From: Symsagittifera roscoffensis | Taxonomy: Eukaryota; Xenacoelomorpha; Acoela; Convolutidae | Direction: 5' to 3' | Assembly (NCBI RefSeq): GCF_963678635.1 | Contig: NC_087063.1 | Span: forward strand, 58,536,759-58,600,758 | DNA length: 64,000 bases | Part shown: piece after piece, positions 1-11,738 of the stretch | Numbering within the stretch: the stretch's first letter is position 1 | How the letters are laid out: every line of letters begins with the position of its first letter | Notes under the pieces: model-generated | What the model saw: only the letters and a program-made list of their open reading frames with translations | Told to the model about the DNA's origin: nothing | Databases searched by the model: none | Made by a program: the position numbers and the translations under genes

Positions 1-599
1 GCTCCGAGTTGCAACTATTGTGTCGCTACAATAGTTGCAAGGCAGTTCACAACAACGGTGAAGGGTAGAAGACAGCCTTCCAGAAGGAAGATAAGGACGT
101 TATTTCCCCGGATTCAGGAATCCGGAAGGGTCTCGGGAGTTGAACTGAAACTCTTTTATATAAACTTTTAGCTTCCCGGTTATGTCTTGAATTGAATTTA
201 ATTAACATTTGAATTCATTTTGCAAGGATGAGAAGCTAGGAGTTGGGGGAAAGGGTTGATCCATTTTCGATGGAGATAATGATTTTTATCTACTGAACAA
301 AAACAATAGTAATATAAAAAATAGTAGTATCCCTGTTATTAGGAACAACCTCGTGGTCTGGGGATACTGAGACCCAGCCATGAGCTCACTAATTTTGCAT
401 GTAAGTAAGTTAATTTGAACGTTTTGACCGAAGCCGAAGGCAGTAATGTTTTTGTCGACCCGATGTTAGAAAGACCATCAAAAGAACTGGCTTTGGTAGA
501 GACGGTGAAAAGCATATAGAGCTCTGTTTAGACGTTGGCCAGTCGTCTTAGAACCTAGCTTTACTTTCCGTCGATATGTACTTCCGGGCGAATGTTACA
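1..599 (+). mobile_element. LTR3, plus strand, 5'-truncated by window edge (array unit 1)
   Basis: This is the 3' two thirds of LTR3, ending in GTTACA at 599. It carries a TATA-like TTTATATAAAC at 155-165, a hairpin near 258-278 and AATAAA-like text after it, then a stretch similar to the end of LTR1 (GACGGTGAAAA, GGGCGAATGTTACA). It is followed after 12 bases by a PBS, which is the normal order of a 5' LTR. Confidence 0.8.
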
Positions 600-611
600 T
601 AGATGTTTGTA

Positions 612-782
612 TGGCGCTCCTGGGTGTTATTCTTTTTAAACATCATGACCGGCAGAACCGTTAACGAGCACTCCGCGCCGAGCGGATGCTCACATTAACG
701 CCCTTAATAGGCCAAAACCGCCGGGGCGGAAGGGTAGTTCGGAACGCGGAAGCCTTACGGATTACCGTGAATAGCTTTTTAA
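612..782 (+). other. PBS (612-626) and leader stub of the LTR3 element, array unit 1
   Basis: TGGCGCTCCTGGGTG at 612-626 is the complement of a tRNA 3' end ...CACCCAGGAGCGCCA and resembles tRNA-Asn. It lies 12 bases after LTR3, the same spacing as in elements B, C and E. About 155 bases of GC-richer leader follow, then the sequence passes directly into LTR2 of opposite orientation. Nothing coding is visible. Equivalent stubs lie at 3261-3430, 5910-6080 and 8561-8731. Confidence 0.75.
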
Positions 783-1677
783 TGTAACAGTCGCCTACTT
801 CGGTCACATATGAGGCTTAAGAAAAATAGGCCCTATAACCATTGGCTCAAGAGTCAGGGACACTATCTCTTGCGTTTTTCTACCTCAAAAACGGTCGGAG
901 CCATTTCGGTTCACTTGCGACATGAGACTAGAACCCGTTACAGCTTAAAGGCCACTAGCAAAATATCCCCCCACTCCAGAAATTAAGAACGTCCCCATAC
1001 TTAGGTTTCGAGATACCCAAAATACACGAACGCCGTTAAAAACAGGGTCGGAAAGATCCGTTAAGTTACTTTTTATTAGACAGTGAAACTTTGATCCATT
1101 TCAGATGGATCAACCTAAAACTCGCCTTACCTCAACATAACAATCATAAAACACACTCGAGAAAACTAAATTTGGTACTTACATAGCAGCACACTTGAGA
1201 AATAGAGTAATTAAACTATTTAATGACTCTGGCATAAATGCAATCGAATATAACTCAAGAAGTTTTCTAACGATGAGTTCCAATCAAAGGAAATAAGCTT
1301 TAATTCAAGAATATAGTTTTGGATCTGGACCATTAGGAGACTTCACTTGTCCGCCTTTCCATTGAAGGTTCACTCTGGTCCAGTTGATTCTAGGTCGGCT
1401 CTCGTATTTGTTTGGTCTCCTATATCAGATAGGACAGCTCTACTCTCGTTTTCTACGATGGAAATTGCGAATTGCAATTTCCCACTGTGTATATTTGACA
1501 ACTTTCCCGCAATTGTAATTCAGTTGTTCTCCTTTTTTTATTTTATGTTTTCAGTTGTCGCGAGAAAACTGAGCATGACAGGCTCCATTCGAATTTTTGA
1601 AAAATAAAACTTCACTCCAAAATCACGTATTTTTGTGTTCCTCAAGGTCAAACTTCCAGATATGACCGACTGCAACA
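783..1677 (-). mobile_element. LTR2, minus strand, array unit 1
   Basis: An 895-base LTR with plus-strand borders TGTAAC and (mutated) GCAACA; on the transcript strand the family begins TGTGCC and ends GTTACA, the TGT...ACA form. A 7-bp stem hairpin GATCCAT/ATGGATC at 1093-1111 precedes AATAAAA on the transcript strand. PPT-like text follows at 1678. Small plus-strand ORFs at 1347-1607 and 1635-1913 are antisense or overlap the border and are not credible genes. Confidence 0.85.
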
Positions 1678-2337
1678 TACTCCCCGGACTCAAGATCGAT
1701 GTCCTCATCGCGTGCTGCCGTCTGTCAGTGAATCCCCAGAAACCCGAGTGTTACTCAAGATACAGTGCCAGTGGTCATTTAAAGAAGTTTGCAGCGGACT
1801 TAAATTTATCTACACCCCAAAATTCACAACCATGTAAAATTTTCACACTATCGCTAAACAGTAATCAAAATCTGCACACACCTGCACTTGTGAATTTTCG
1901 CTTTTTAAGCTAGTAATTTAAAATTTCTTTTGTCCTTTTCAATCAGGAAATTGTCATGCAGCATTTTGAGTTATATAATAGATATAATATATTAATAACA
2001 AAATCTCATTTGTTAAAATTTCTTTTTGGTGAACCCAGATTTCATCCGAGTTCACCCTCGAGCCCCTTTCCCTCTCAAGGCTCAAGACTCTAGAATTTCC
2101 CTTTGAGCCACCGGCTCACCTCGCGTTCTTCGCCTTCGAGGTACCAGACCCAGATGTATTTGACACAGTGATCTGTTTCAACAGTGCTTCTTCATCATCG
2201 GAGCTAATCACGATCTCCTCCCAAGCCTTCAGCTGTTCATAGGATCGCATCGATTCCCTTTGCTCCTGCAATCTCTTCGCTTGATTGGGCAAACTCTTCA
2301 CCCTCGACTCTCGGTTCAAACAGAAGAAAACAACATC
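1678..2337 (-). pseudogene. PPT, 3' UTR and ORF3 C-terminal stub (coding 2116-2319), unit 1
   Basis: Reading leftward, about 67 codons of ORF3 end (2319 to 2116) are followed by an A/T-rich 3' UTR and a G-rich PPT against LTR2. The peptide has KRLQEQRE, an acidic ISSDDEEALLKQ stretch and a polar tail ending KAKNAR. It matches the intact C-terminus of element A at 10,065-10,358. Coding is cut where LTR3 begins, so this stub has no start of its own. Confidence 0.75.
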
Positions 2338-3248
2338 TGTGACATTCGACCAGAATGTACAAAACTGCAGATTGGATGGATTCGAAATTTTAGCAGCTAA
2401 CCTTCCGAATTGACGGTTTTAAGAGATTAACAACGTTATTGAGGCGATAAGTCAAACAGTGAAGGTCAAGATATTCTGGTATTTTGAAATTTTAAAATTT
2501 CGAAGTGATGACGTAATAATTCTGAGAAGCGTCAAAAACTGCCATTTTGGAAGATAACCAGAATAAAATCAGAACAACAATAGTTGCGATAGCGATAACT
2601 ACGAGAATTGTGATTGAAAAACAACAACAAATTGCAGAGTTAGCAGAGGCCGCTCCGAGTTGCAACTATTGTGTCGCTACAAAAGTTGCAAGGCAGTTCA
2701 CAACAACGGTGAAGGGTAGAAGACAGCCTTCCGGAAGGAAGATAAGGACGTTATTTCCCGGATTCAGGAATCCGGAAGGGTCTCGGGAGTTGAACTGAAA
2801 CTCTTTTATATAAACTTTTAGCTTCCCGGTTAGGTCTTGAATTGAATTTAATTAACATTTGAATTCATTTTGCAAGGGTGAGAAGCTAGGAGTTGGGGGA
2901 AAGGGTTGATCCATCTTCGATGGAGATAATGATTTTATCTATTGAACAAAAACAATAGTAATATAATAAATAGTAGTATCCCTGTTTTTAGGAACGACCT
3001 CGTGGTCTGGGGATACTGAGACCCAGCCATGAGCTCACTAATTTTGCATGTAAGTAAGTTAATTTGAGCGTTTTGACCGAAGCCGAAGGCATTAATGTTT
3101 TTGTCGACCCGATGTTAGAAAGACCATCAAAAGAACTGGCTTTGGTAGAGACGGTGAAAAGCATATAGAGCTCTGTTTAGACGTTGGCCAGTCGTCTTAG
3201 AACCTAGCTTTACTTTCCGTCGATATGTAATTCCGGGCGAATGTTACA
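2338..3248 (+). mobile_element. LTR3, plus strand, complete (array unit 2)
   Basis: A 911-base LTR starting TGTGACATTCGACC, which matches the LTR1 start TGTGCCATTCTGCC, and ending GGGCGAATGTTACA. TATA-like TTTATATAAAC lies at 2805-2815, and a hairpin TCCATC/GATGGA at about 2909-2924 precedes AATAAAT. A 5' splice-site-like GCATGTAAGTAAG lies near 3046-3058. It is inserted in or joined to ORF3 coding after CAGAAG plus an 11-base purine-rich AAAACAACATC. PBS at 3261-3275. Confidence 0.8.
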
Positions 3249-3430
3249 TAGATGTTTTTATGGCGCTCCTGGGTGTTATTCTTTTTAAACATCATGACCG
3301 GCAGAACCGTTTACGAGCACTCCGCGCCGAGCGGATGCTCACATTAAGGCCTTAATAGGCCAAAACCGCCGGGGCGGAAGGGTAGTTCGGAACGCGGAAG
3401 CCTTATGGATTACCGTGAATAGCTTTTTAA

Positions 3431-4325
3431 TGTAACAGTCGCCTACTTCGGTCACATATGAGGCTTAAGAAAAATAGGCCCTATAACCATTGGCTCAAGA
3501 GTCAGGGACACTATCTCTTGCGTTTTTCTACCTCAAAAACGGTCGGAGCCATTTCGGTTCACTTGCGACATGAGACTAGAACCCGTTACAGCTTAAAGGC
3601 CACTACCAAAATATCCCCCCACTCCAGAAATTAAGAACGTCCCCATACTTAGGTTTCGAGATACCCAAAATACACGAACGCCGTTAAAAACAGGGTCGGA
3701 AAGATCCGTTAAGTTACTTTTTATTAGACAGCGAAACTTTGATCCATTTCAGATGGATCAACCTAAAACTCGCCTTACCTCAACATAACAATCATAAAAC
3801 ACACTCGAGAAAACTAAATTTGGTACTTACATAGCAGCACACTTGAGAAATAGAGTAATTAAACTAATTAATGACTCTGGCATAAATGCAATCGAATATA
3901 ACTCAAGAAGTTTTCTAACGATGAGTTCCAATCAAAGGAAATAAGCTTTAATTCAAGAATATAGTTTTGGATCTGGACCATTGGGAGACTTCACTTGTCC
4001 GCCTTTCCATTGAAGGTTCACTCTGGTCCAGTTGATTCTAGCTCTGCTCTCGTATTTGTTTGGTCTCCTATATCAGATAGGACAGCTCTACTCTCGTTTT
4101 CTACGATGGAAATTGCGAATAGCAATTTCCCACTGTGTATATTTGACAACTTTCCCGCAATTGTAATTCAGTTGTTCTCCTTTTTTTATTTTATGTTTTC
4201 AGTTGTCGCGAGAAAACTGAGCATGACAGGCTCCATTCGAATTTTTGAAAAATAAAACTTCACTCCAAAATCACGTATTTTCGTGTTCTTCAAGGTCAAA
4301 CTTCCAGATATGACCGACTGGCACA
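3431..4325 (-). mobile_element. LTR2, minus strand, array unit 2
   Basis: An 895-base copy with both canonical borders: plus-strand TGTAACAGTC at 3431 and GGCACA at 4325. The hairpin GATCCAT/ATGGATC lies at 3741-3759. TACTCCCCGGACTC, the complement of the PPT, starts at 4326, so this is a 3' LTR. It is the best unmutated reference for LTR2 in the array. Confidence 0.88.
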
Positions 4326-4985
4326 TACTCCCCGGACTCAAGATCGATGTCCTCATCGCGTGCTGCCGTCTGTCAGTGAATCCCCAGAAACCCGAGTGTT
4401 ACTCAAGATACAGTGCCAGTGGTCATTTAAAGAAGTTTGCAGCGGACTTAAATTTATCTACACCCCAAAATTCACAACCATGTAAAATTTTCACATTATC
4501 GCTGAACAGCAATCAAAATCTGCACACACCTGCACTTGTGAATTTTCGCTTTTTAAGCTAGTAATTTAAAATTTCTTTTGTCCTATTCAATCAGGAAATT
4601 GTCATGCAGCATTTTGATTTATATAATAGATATAATATATTAATAACAATATCTCATTTGTTAAAATTTCTTTTTGGTGAACCCAGATTTCATCCGAGTT
4701 CACCCTCGAGTCCCTTTCCCTCTCAAGGCTCAAGACTCTAGAATTTCCCTTTGAGCCACCGGCTCACCTCGCGTTCTTCGCCTTCGAGGTACCAGACCCA
4801 GATGTATTTGACACAGTGATCTGTTTCAACAGTGCTTCTTCATCATCGGAGCTAATCACGATCTCCTCCCAAGCCTTCAGCTGTTCATAGGATCGCATCC
4901 ATTCCCTTTGCTCCTGCAATCTCTTCGCTTGATTGGGCAAACTCTTCACCCTCGACTCTCGGTTCAAACAGAAGAAAACAACATC
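4326..4985 (-). pseudogene. PPT, 3' UTR and ORF3 C-terminal stub (coding 4764-4967), unit 2
   Basis: Same arrangement as in unit 1, with the 67-codon ORF3 terminus at 4764-4967 and one residue change (S to W near REWMRSYE). The hairpin CGATG-AGGA-CATCG and then GAGTCCGGGGAGTA lie next to LTR2. The 5' side is cut at the LTR3 border. Confidence 0.75.
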
Positions 4986-5897
4986 TGTGACATTCGACCA
5001 GAATGGACAAAACTGCAGATTGGATGGATTCGAAATTTTAGCAGCTAACCTTCCGAATTGACGGTGTTAAGAGATTAACAACGTTATTGAGGCGATAAGT
5101 CAAACAGTGAAGGTCAAGATATTCTGGTATTTTGAAATTTTAAAATTTCGAAGTGATGACGTAATAATTCTGAGAAGCGTCAAAAACGGCCATTTTGGAA
5201 GATAACCAGAATAAAATCAGAACAACAATAGTTGCGATAGCGATAACTACGAGAATTGTGATTGAAAAACAACAACAAATTGCAGAGTTAGCAGAGACCG
5301 CTCCGAGTTGCAACTATTGTGTCGCTACAAAAGTTGCAAGGCAGTTCACAACAACGGTTAAGGGTAGAAGACAGCCTTCCGGAAGGAAGATAAGGACGTT
5401 ATTTCCCCGGATTCAGGAATCCGGAAGGGTCTCGGGAGTTGAACTGAAACTCTTTTATATAAACTTTTAGCTTCCCGGTTAGGTCTTGAATTGAATTTAA
5501 TTAACATTTGAATTCATTTTGCAAGGATGAGAAGCTAGAAGTTGGGGGAAAGGGTTGATCCATCTTCGATGGAGATAATGATTTTATCTACTGAACAAAA
5601 ACAATAGTAATATAATAAATAGTAGTATCCCTGTTTTTAGGAATGACCTCGTGGTCTGGGGATACTGAGACCCAGCCATGAGCTCACTGATTTTGCATAT
5701 AAATAAGTTAATTTGAGCGTTTTGACCGAAGCCGAAGGCAGTAATGTTTTTGTCGACCCGATGTTAGAAAGACCATCAAAAGAACTGGCTTTGGTAGAGA
5801 CGGTGAAAAGCATATAGAGCTCTGTTTAGACGTTGGCCAGTCGTCTTAGAGCCTAGCTTTACTTTCCGTCGATATGTACTTCCGGGCGAATGTTACA
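4986..5897 (+). mobile_element. LTR3, plus strand, complete (array unit 3), PBS at 5910-5924
   Basis: Same borders as the 2338 copy (TGTGACATTCGACC to GTTACA). TATA-like text at 5453-5463 and a hairpin near 5557-5577. The 3' flank repeats the 12-base spacer, PBS and about 155-base leader stub before LTR2. Confidence 0.8.
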
Positions 5898-6080
5898 TAG
5901 ATGTTTTTATGGCGCTCCTGGGTGTTATTCTTTTTAAACATCATGACCGGCAGAACCGTTAACGAGCACTCCGCGCCGAGCGGATGCTCACATTAACGCC
6001 CTTAATAGGCCAAAACCGCCGGGGCGGAAGGGTAGTTCGGAACGCGGAAGCCTTACGGATTACCGTGAATAGCTTTTTAA

Positions 6081-6976
6081 TGTAACAGTCGCCTACTTCG
6101 GTCACATATGAGGCTTAAGAAAAATAGGCCCTATAACCATTGGCTCAAGAGTCAGGGACACTATCTCTTGCGTTTTTCTACCTCAAAAACGGTCGGAGCC
6201 ATTTCGGTTCACTTGCGACATGAGACTAGAACCCGTTACAGCTTAAAGGCCACTAGCAAAATATCCCCCCACTCCAGAAATTAAGAACGTCCCCATACTT
6301 AGGTTTCGAGATACCCAAAATACACGAACGCCGTTAAAAACAGGGTCGGAGAGATCCGTTAAGTTACTTTTTATTAGACAGTGAAACTTTGATCCATTTC
6401 AGATGGATCAACCTAAAACTCGCCTTACCTCAACATAACAATCATAAAACACACTCGAGAAAACTAAATTTGGTACTTACATAGCAGCACACTTGAGAAA
6501 TAGAGTAATTAAACTAATTAATGACTCTGGCATAAATGCAATCGAATATAACTCAAGAAGTTTTCTAACGATGAGTTCCAATCAAAGGAAATAAGCTTTA
6601 ATTCAAGAATATAGTTTTGGATCTGGACCATTAGGAGACTTCACTTGTCCGCCTTTCCATTGAAGGTTCACTCTGGTCCAGTTGATTCTAGCTCGGCTCT
6701 CGTATTTGTTTGGTCTCCTATATCAGATAGGACAGCTCTACTCTCGTTTTCTACGATGGAAATTGCGAATTGCAATTTCCCACTGTGTATATTTGACAAC
6801 TTTCCCGCAATTGTAATTCAGTTGTTCTCCTTTTTTTTATTTTATGTTTTCAGTTGTCGCGAGAAAACTGAGCATGACAGGCTCCATTCGAATTTTTGAA
6901 AAATAAAACTTCACTCCAAAATCACGTATTTTTGTGTTCCTCAAGGTCAAACTTCCAGATATGACCGACTGCAACA
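6081..6976 (-). mobile_element. LTR2, minus strand, array unit 3
   Basis: An 896-base copy with the mutated right border GCAACA also seen in unit 1, so units 1 and 3 share a variant that units 2 and 4 lack. Hairpin at 6391-6409. A T-run is one base longer near 6830. Confidence 0.85.
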
Positions 6977-7636
6977 TACTCCCCGGACTCAAGATCGATG
7001 TCCTCATCGCGTGCTGCCGTCTGTCAGTGAATCCCCAGAAACCCGAGTGTTACTCAAGATACAGTGCCAGTGGTCATTTAAAGAAGTTTGCAGCGGACTT
7101 AAATTTATCTACACCCCAAAATTCACAACCATGTAAAATTTTCACACTATAGCTAAACAGCAATCAAAATCTGCACACACCTGCAATTGTGAATTTTCGC
7201 TTTTTAAGCTAGTAATTTAAAATTTCTTTTGTCCTATTCAATCAGGAAATTGTCATGCAGCATTTTGATTTATATAATAGATATAATATATTAATAATAA
7301 TATCTCATTTGTTAAAATTTCTTTTTGGTGAACCCAGATTTCATCCGAGCTCACCCTCGAGCCCCTTTCCCTCTCAAGGCTCAAGACTCTAGAATTTCCC
7401 TTTGAGCCACCGGCTCACCTCGCGTTCTTCGCCTTCGAGGCACCAGACCCAGATGTATTTGACACAGTGATCTGTTTCAACAGTGCTTCTTCATCATCGG
7501 AGCTAATCACGATCTCCTCCCAAGCCTTCAGCTGTTCATAGGATCGCATCCATTCCCTTTGCTCCTGCAATCTCTTCGCTTGATTGGGCAAACTCTTCAT
7601 CCTCGACTCTCGGTTCAAACAGAAGAAAACAACATC
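6977..7636 (-). pseudogene. PPT, 3' UTR and ORF3 C-terminal stub (coding 7415-7618), unit 3
   Basis: The ORF3 terminus at 7415-7618 has V-to-M and T-to-A changes relative to the other units. The 3' UTR contains a run of TATAATAGATATAATATATTAATAAT. It is cut at the LTR3 border. Confidence 0.72.
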
Positions 7637-8548
7637 TGTGACATTCGACCAGAATGAACAAAACTGCAGATTGGATGGATTCGAAATTATAGCAGCTAAC
7701 CTTCCGAATTGACGGTTTTAAGAGATTAACAACGTTATTGAGGCGATAAGTCAAACAGTGAAGGTCAAGATATTCTGGTATTTTGAAATTTTAAAATTTC
7801 GAAGTGATGACGTAATAATTCTGAGAAGCGTCAAAAACGGCCATTTTGGAAGATAACCAGAATAAAATCAGAACAACAATAGTTGCGATAGCGATAACTA
7901 CGAGAATTGTGATTGAAAAACAACAACAAATTGCAGAGTTAGCAGAGACCGCTCCAAGTTGCAACTATTGTGTCGCTACAAAAGTTGCAAGGCAGTTCAC
8001 AACAACGGTGAAGGGTAGAAGACAGCCTTCCGGAAGGAAGATAAGGACGTTATTTCCCCGGATTCAGGAATCCGGAAGGGTCTCGGGAGTTGAACTGAAA
8101 CTCTTTTATATAAACTTTTAGCTTCCCGGTTAGGTCTTGAATTGAATTTAATTAACATTTGAATTCATTTTGCAAGGATGAGAAGCTAGGAGTTGGGGGA
8201 AAGGGTTGATCCATCTTCGATGGAGATAATGATTTTATCTACTGAACAAAAACAATATTAATATAATAAATAGTAGTATCCCTGTTTTTAGGAACAACCT
8301 CGTGGTCTGGGGATACTGAGACCCAGCCATGAGCTCACTAATTTTGCATGTAAGTAAGTTAATTTGAGCGTTTTGACCGAAGCCGAAGGCAGTAATGTTT
8401 TTGTCGACCCGATCTTAGAAAGACCATCAAAAGAACTGGCTTTGGTAGAGACGGTGAAAAGCATATAGAGCTCTGTTTAGACGTTGGCCAGTGGTCTTCG
8501 AACCTAGCTTTACTTTCCGTCGATATGTACTTCCGGGCGAATGTTACA
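7637..8548 (+). mobile_element. LTR3, plus strand, complete (array unit 4), PBS at 8561-8575
   Basis: The fourth LTR3 copy, with the same start, TATA-like text (about 8105-8115), hairpin and end. Its right flank is again PBS plus leader stub, then LTR2 at 8732. Confidence 0.8.
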
Positions 8549-8731
8549 TAGATGTTTTTATGGCGCTCCTGGGTGTTATTCTTTTTAAGCATCATGACCG
8601 GCAGAACCGTTAACGAGCACTCCGCTCCGAGCGGATGCTCACATTAACGCCCTTAATAGGCCAAAACCGCCGGGGCGGAAGGGTAGTTCGGAACGCGGAA
8701 GCCTTACGGATTACCGTGAATAGCTTTTTAA

Positions 8732-9626
8732 TGTAACAGTCGACTACTTCGGTCACATATGAGGCTTAAGAAAAATAGGCCCTATAACCATTGGCTCAAG
8801 AGTCAGGGACACTATCTCTTGCGTTTTTCTACCTCATAAACGGTCGGAGCCATTTCGGTTCACTTGCGACATGAGACTAGAACCCGTTACAGCTTAAAGG
8901 CCACCACCAAAATATCCCCCCACTCCAGAAATTAAGAACGTCCCCATACTTAGGTTTCGAGATACCCAAAATACACGAACGCCGTTAAAAACAGGGTCGG
9001 AAAGATCCGTTAAGTTACTTTTTATTAGACAGTGAAACTTTGATCCATTTCAGATGGATCAACCTAAAACTCGCCTTACCTCAACATAACAATCATAAAA
9101 CACACTCGAGAAAACTAAATTTGGTACTTACATAGCAGCACACTTGAGAAATAGAGTAGTTAAACTAATTAATGACTCTGGCATAAATGCAATCGAATAT
9201 AACTCAAGAAGTTTTCTAACGATGAGTTCCAATCAAAGGAAATAAGCTTTAATTCAAGAATATAGTTTTGGATCTGGACCATTGGGAGACTTCACTTGTC
9301 CGCCTTTCCATTGAAGGTTCACTCTGGTCCAGTTGATTCTAGCTCTGCTCTCGTATTTGTTTGGTCTCCTATATCAGATAGGACAGCTCTACTCTCGTTT
9401 TCTACGATGGAAATTGCGAATAGCAATTTCCCACTGTGTATATTTGACAACTTTCCCGCAATTGTAATTCAGTTGTTCTCCTTTTTTTATTTTATGTTTT
9501 CAGTTGTCGCGAGAAAACTGAGCATGACAGGCTCCATTCGAATTTTTGAAAAATAAAACTTCACTCCAAAATCACGTATTTTCGTGTTCCTCAAGGTCAA
9601 ACTTCCAGATATGACCGACTGGCACA
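8732..9626 (-). mobile_element. LTR2, minus strand: 3' LTR of element A (array unit 4)
   Basis: A complete 895-base LTR2 with unmutated borders (TGTAACAGTC and GGCACA). Unlike the other copies, the coding sequence to its right continues into the body of element A, so this is A's own 3' LTR. Polyadenylation hairpin at 9042-9060. The PPT complement TACTCCCCGGACTC begins at 9627. Confidence 0.87.
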
Positions 9627-10064
9627 TACTCCCCGGACTCAAGATCGATGTCCTCATCGCGTGCTGCCGTCTGTCAGTGAATCCCCAGAAACCCGAGTGT
9701 TACTCAAGATACAGTGCCAGTGGTCATTTAAAGAAGTTTGCAGCGGTTTTAAATTTATCTACACCCCAAAATTCACAACCATGTAAAATTTTCACACTAT
9801 CGCTAAACAGCAATCAAAATCTGCACACACCTGCACTTGTGAATTTTCGCTTTTTAAGCTAGTAATTTAAAATTTCTTTTGTCCTATTCAATCAGGAAAT
9901 TGTCATGCAGCATTTTGATTTATATAATAGATATAATATATTAATAACAATATCTCATTTGTTAAAATTTCTTTTTGGTGAACCCAGATTTCATCCGAGT
10001 TCACCCTCGAGCCCCTTTCCCTCTCAAGGCTCAATACTCTAGAATTTCCCTTTGAGCCACCGGC
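9627..10064 (-). promoter_or_regulatory. PPT with upstream hairpin, and 3' UTR of element A
   Basis: On the transcript strand a hairpin CGATG-AGGA-CATCG (9646-9659) is followed by GAGTCCGGGGAGTA and then LTR2, the place where plus-strand priming occurs in LTR elements. The rest of the 3' UTR is A/T-rich and non-coding. Confidence 0.65.
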
Positions 10065-10358
10065 TCACCTCGCGTTCTTCGCATTCGAGGTACCAGACCC
10101 AGATGTATTTGACACAGTGATCTGTTTCAACAGTGCTTCTTCATCATCGGAGCTAATCACGATCTCCTCCCAAGCCTTCAGTTGTTCATAGGATCGCATC
10201 CATTCCCTTTGCTCCTGCAATCTCTTCGCTTGATTGGGCAAACTCTTCACCCTTGACTCTCGGTTCAAACAGAAGGAATTGTGAAGACTCAGGCTCACGT
10301 TCTTCGCCAAGTCTTCCTCTAGTATCGACTCCCTCGCCTTGTTGTTGTTTCTGGACAT
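10065..10358 (-). pseudogene. Element A ORF3, C-terminal segment
   Basis: 97 codons open to a stop at 10,065. The segment has NVSLSLHNSFC.NRE near its start, matching NVSLCLHNSFCRNRE at the C-terminus of element B's ORF3 (about 18,050-18,090), then KRLQEQRE and an acidic SSDDEEALLKQ stretch. It is the parent of the three stubs in the array. No domain is recognised. The upstream coding continues in another frame, so ORF3 of A is broken here. Confidence 0.65.
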
Positions 10359-10463
10359 TCTACCAACTCTTTTCCACCCCGTCGTGATCGCATTTCGATG
10401 GGTCAGAAGAGGTCTCTTGAAGGCTTCCGGTCCTATTTCGGCCTGGAACTGTCGATATTCCTT

Positions 10464-11033
10464 TTAATATTTCCTCATATGGTCCTTCGTTACCATGTAT
10501 AACCAGGACGTCAACGTCGCTCGAAACCAAGGAAAGAACCTTAAGCGGCTCCATACGTGTCTGACTTCCATTGGTATGGCGAATACCTTGCATGCAGTCT
10601 CAAACAACTCAAGTCTCCTGCTGTAACCTATCGCGTTAATCGACTCTGCCGTTGGCGTCTTCGATTCCCGATACTTTGGTACATTTTCTTCAATCCATCG
10701 TAGGGCCAGCATCGTGCTCACCACCAAGATGGTCACCTTCTGCTGATGATCGGGCAGTCCCAACGACCTGATTTCCTTCACATCCCAGATCAGGCAGAGG
10801 TTCGCGTGATCCGGCTACCACACTGTTTGTGCCAGACAGTGGCATGGACATTCCCCATGTGTGAGGTCGATGCTCCTAAGATTGCGTTCTCCCGAGGCTT
10901 CTAGGAGAGGCTCAAGTTCCATCATTTTCTCGTGTATCGCGTCGTTCTCTTCCAGGTTTGGAGCACCACCCATAGGTTTTCCGATCACGTTTTGTCTCTC
11001 GTGGTCACTTGTGTTTTCACCTTCCAAACCCAA
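10464..11033 (-). pseudogene. Element A ORF3, segment with HGECPCHCLAQT motif
   Basis: Two frames (11,033-10,815 and 10,781-10,464) together match the C-terminal third of element B's ORF3. Conserved are ELEPLLEASG, HGE.PCHCLAQT.W and GLPD..Q.V.I.VVS.MLA.RW. The Cys-His-Cys cluster is the best candidate metal-binding site in this protein, but the family is unknown to me. A stop after QTVW and a later frame change show decay. Confidence 0.6.
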
Positions 11034-11045
11034 AAGTTCTTCCCC

Positions 11046-11738
11046 TCAGCTTTCACACAAGTCGTCCCTCTGTTCTTTCGGCACTGTCCCTGGGATTTTC
11101 CTCAACAGCCTGTATGAAAGATGCGACACCCGAGCCAGTCTTACGCACTTGGGCACTGAGAAAGCTTTGTCTATCAATACCCTTTGGCTGGATACCTCCA
11201 CCATCGCCATGTGCAATGGATAGTGGCTGCCACATAGGTTGGCCATCACTGACCCCACTAAGGACTTCGCATTTAGAGGCAGTCCATAGGCTTCGCTCAT
11301 GGGAAATCCCATTTCCGCTTCAAGTCCAACCTTCCAGCTCTTGATGTGTTTCTGGGTTACCTGCAACACCCCGGGCCATGACTCCACACTCAACGCGGTC
11401 ACCAAGTGGTGTTCTGACTCTAGCCTCTCCAGTGACTGGAGACTGCACATTCTCGAGAAGAATCCCAGAGCTGTTGCTAGGTTCACCGTGGTACTCGCGC
11501 AACACTCAGCAACGATTTGTATTTCACTCTTCTCCCTTTCGGTAAAGTCTTCAAACCAGGTGACTAGATCTTCTTTCTGGAAGGACTGTATTCTGACACA
11601 TGACCGTCCATCACAGGTGTGCTCGCCATTTCCACACGTCGAATCAAAACAACTGCCCGGTTCCATTTTCTTCACCGACCCTAGTCTACCCGTCGTTTCA
11701 CTTGACTCCTTCACCTGGGGCAGGATCAGTCTGTGCAC
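11046..11738 (-). pseudogene. Element A ORF3, conserved core segment
   Basis: 230 codons in one frame align along their length with element B's ORF3 (about 18,570-19,180). Shared blocks include TALGF.S.M.S.ESLERLE, LVT.LSVE, SEAY, YP.HM and SVPKCVRLAR.S..SY.LL. Conservation between two diverged copies indicates past selection on this protein. No catalytic motif, signal peptide or membrane span is seen. Confidence 0.65.

Larger units (their letters stand above)
1..10275. repeat. Tandem array of a ~2.65 kb composite LTR unit, about 3.9 copies
   Basis: The same sequence recurs at 1, 2651, 5299 and 7951, with landmarks spaced 2648-2651 bases apart and copies differing by scattered substitutions and 1-base indels. 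Each unit has a fixed order: plus-strand LTR3, its PBS and about 155 bases of leader, then minus-strand LTR2, then the PPT, 3' UTR and last codons of ORF3. The left end is cut by the window. On the right the array ends at about 10,275, where the text after CGGTTCAAACAGAAG changes from the LTR3 junction to continuous ORF3 coding of element A. The array therefore grew from the 3' end of element A after an LTR3-bearing piece joined it. Confidence 0.93.

Noticed and set aside
1347-1913. Plus-strand ORFs of 86 and 92 codons, repeated in each array unit, as conserved small genes
   Set aside because: They lie antisense in LTR2 or across its border and begin at non-ATG codons. Their conservation follows from the tandem copying of the whole unit.
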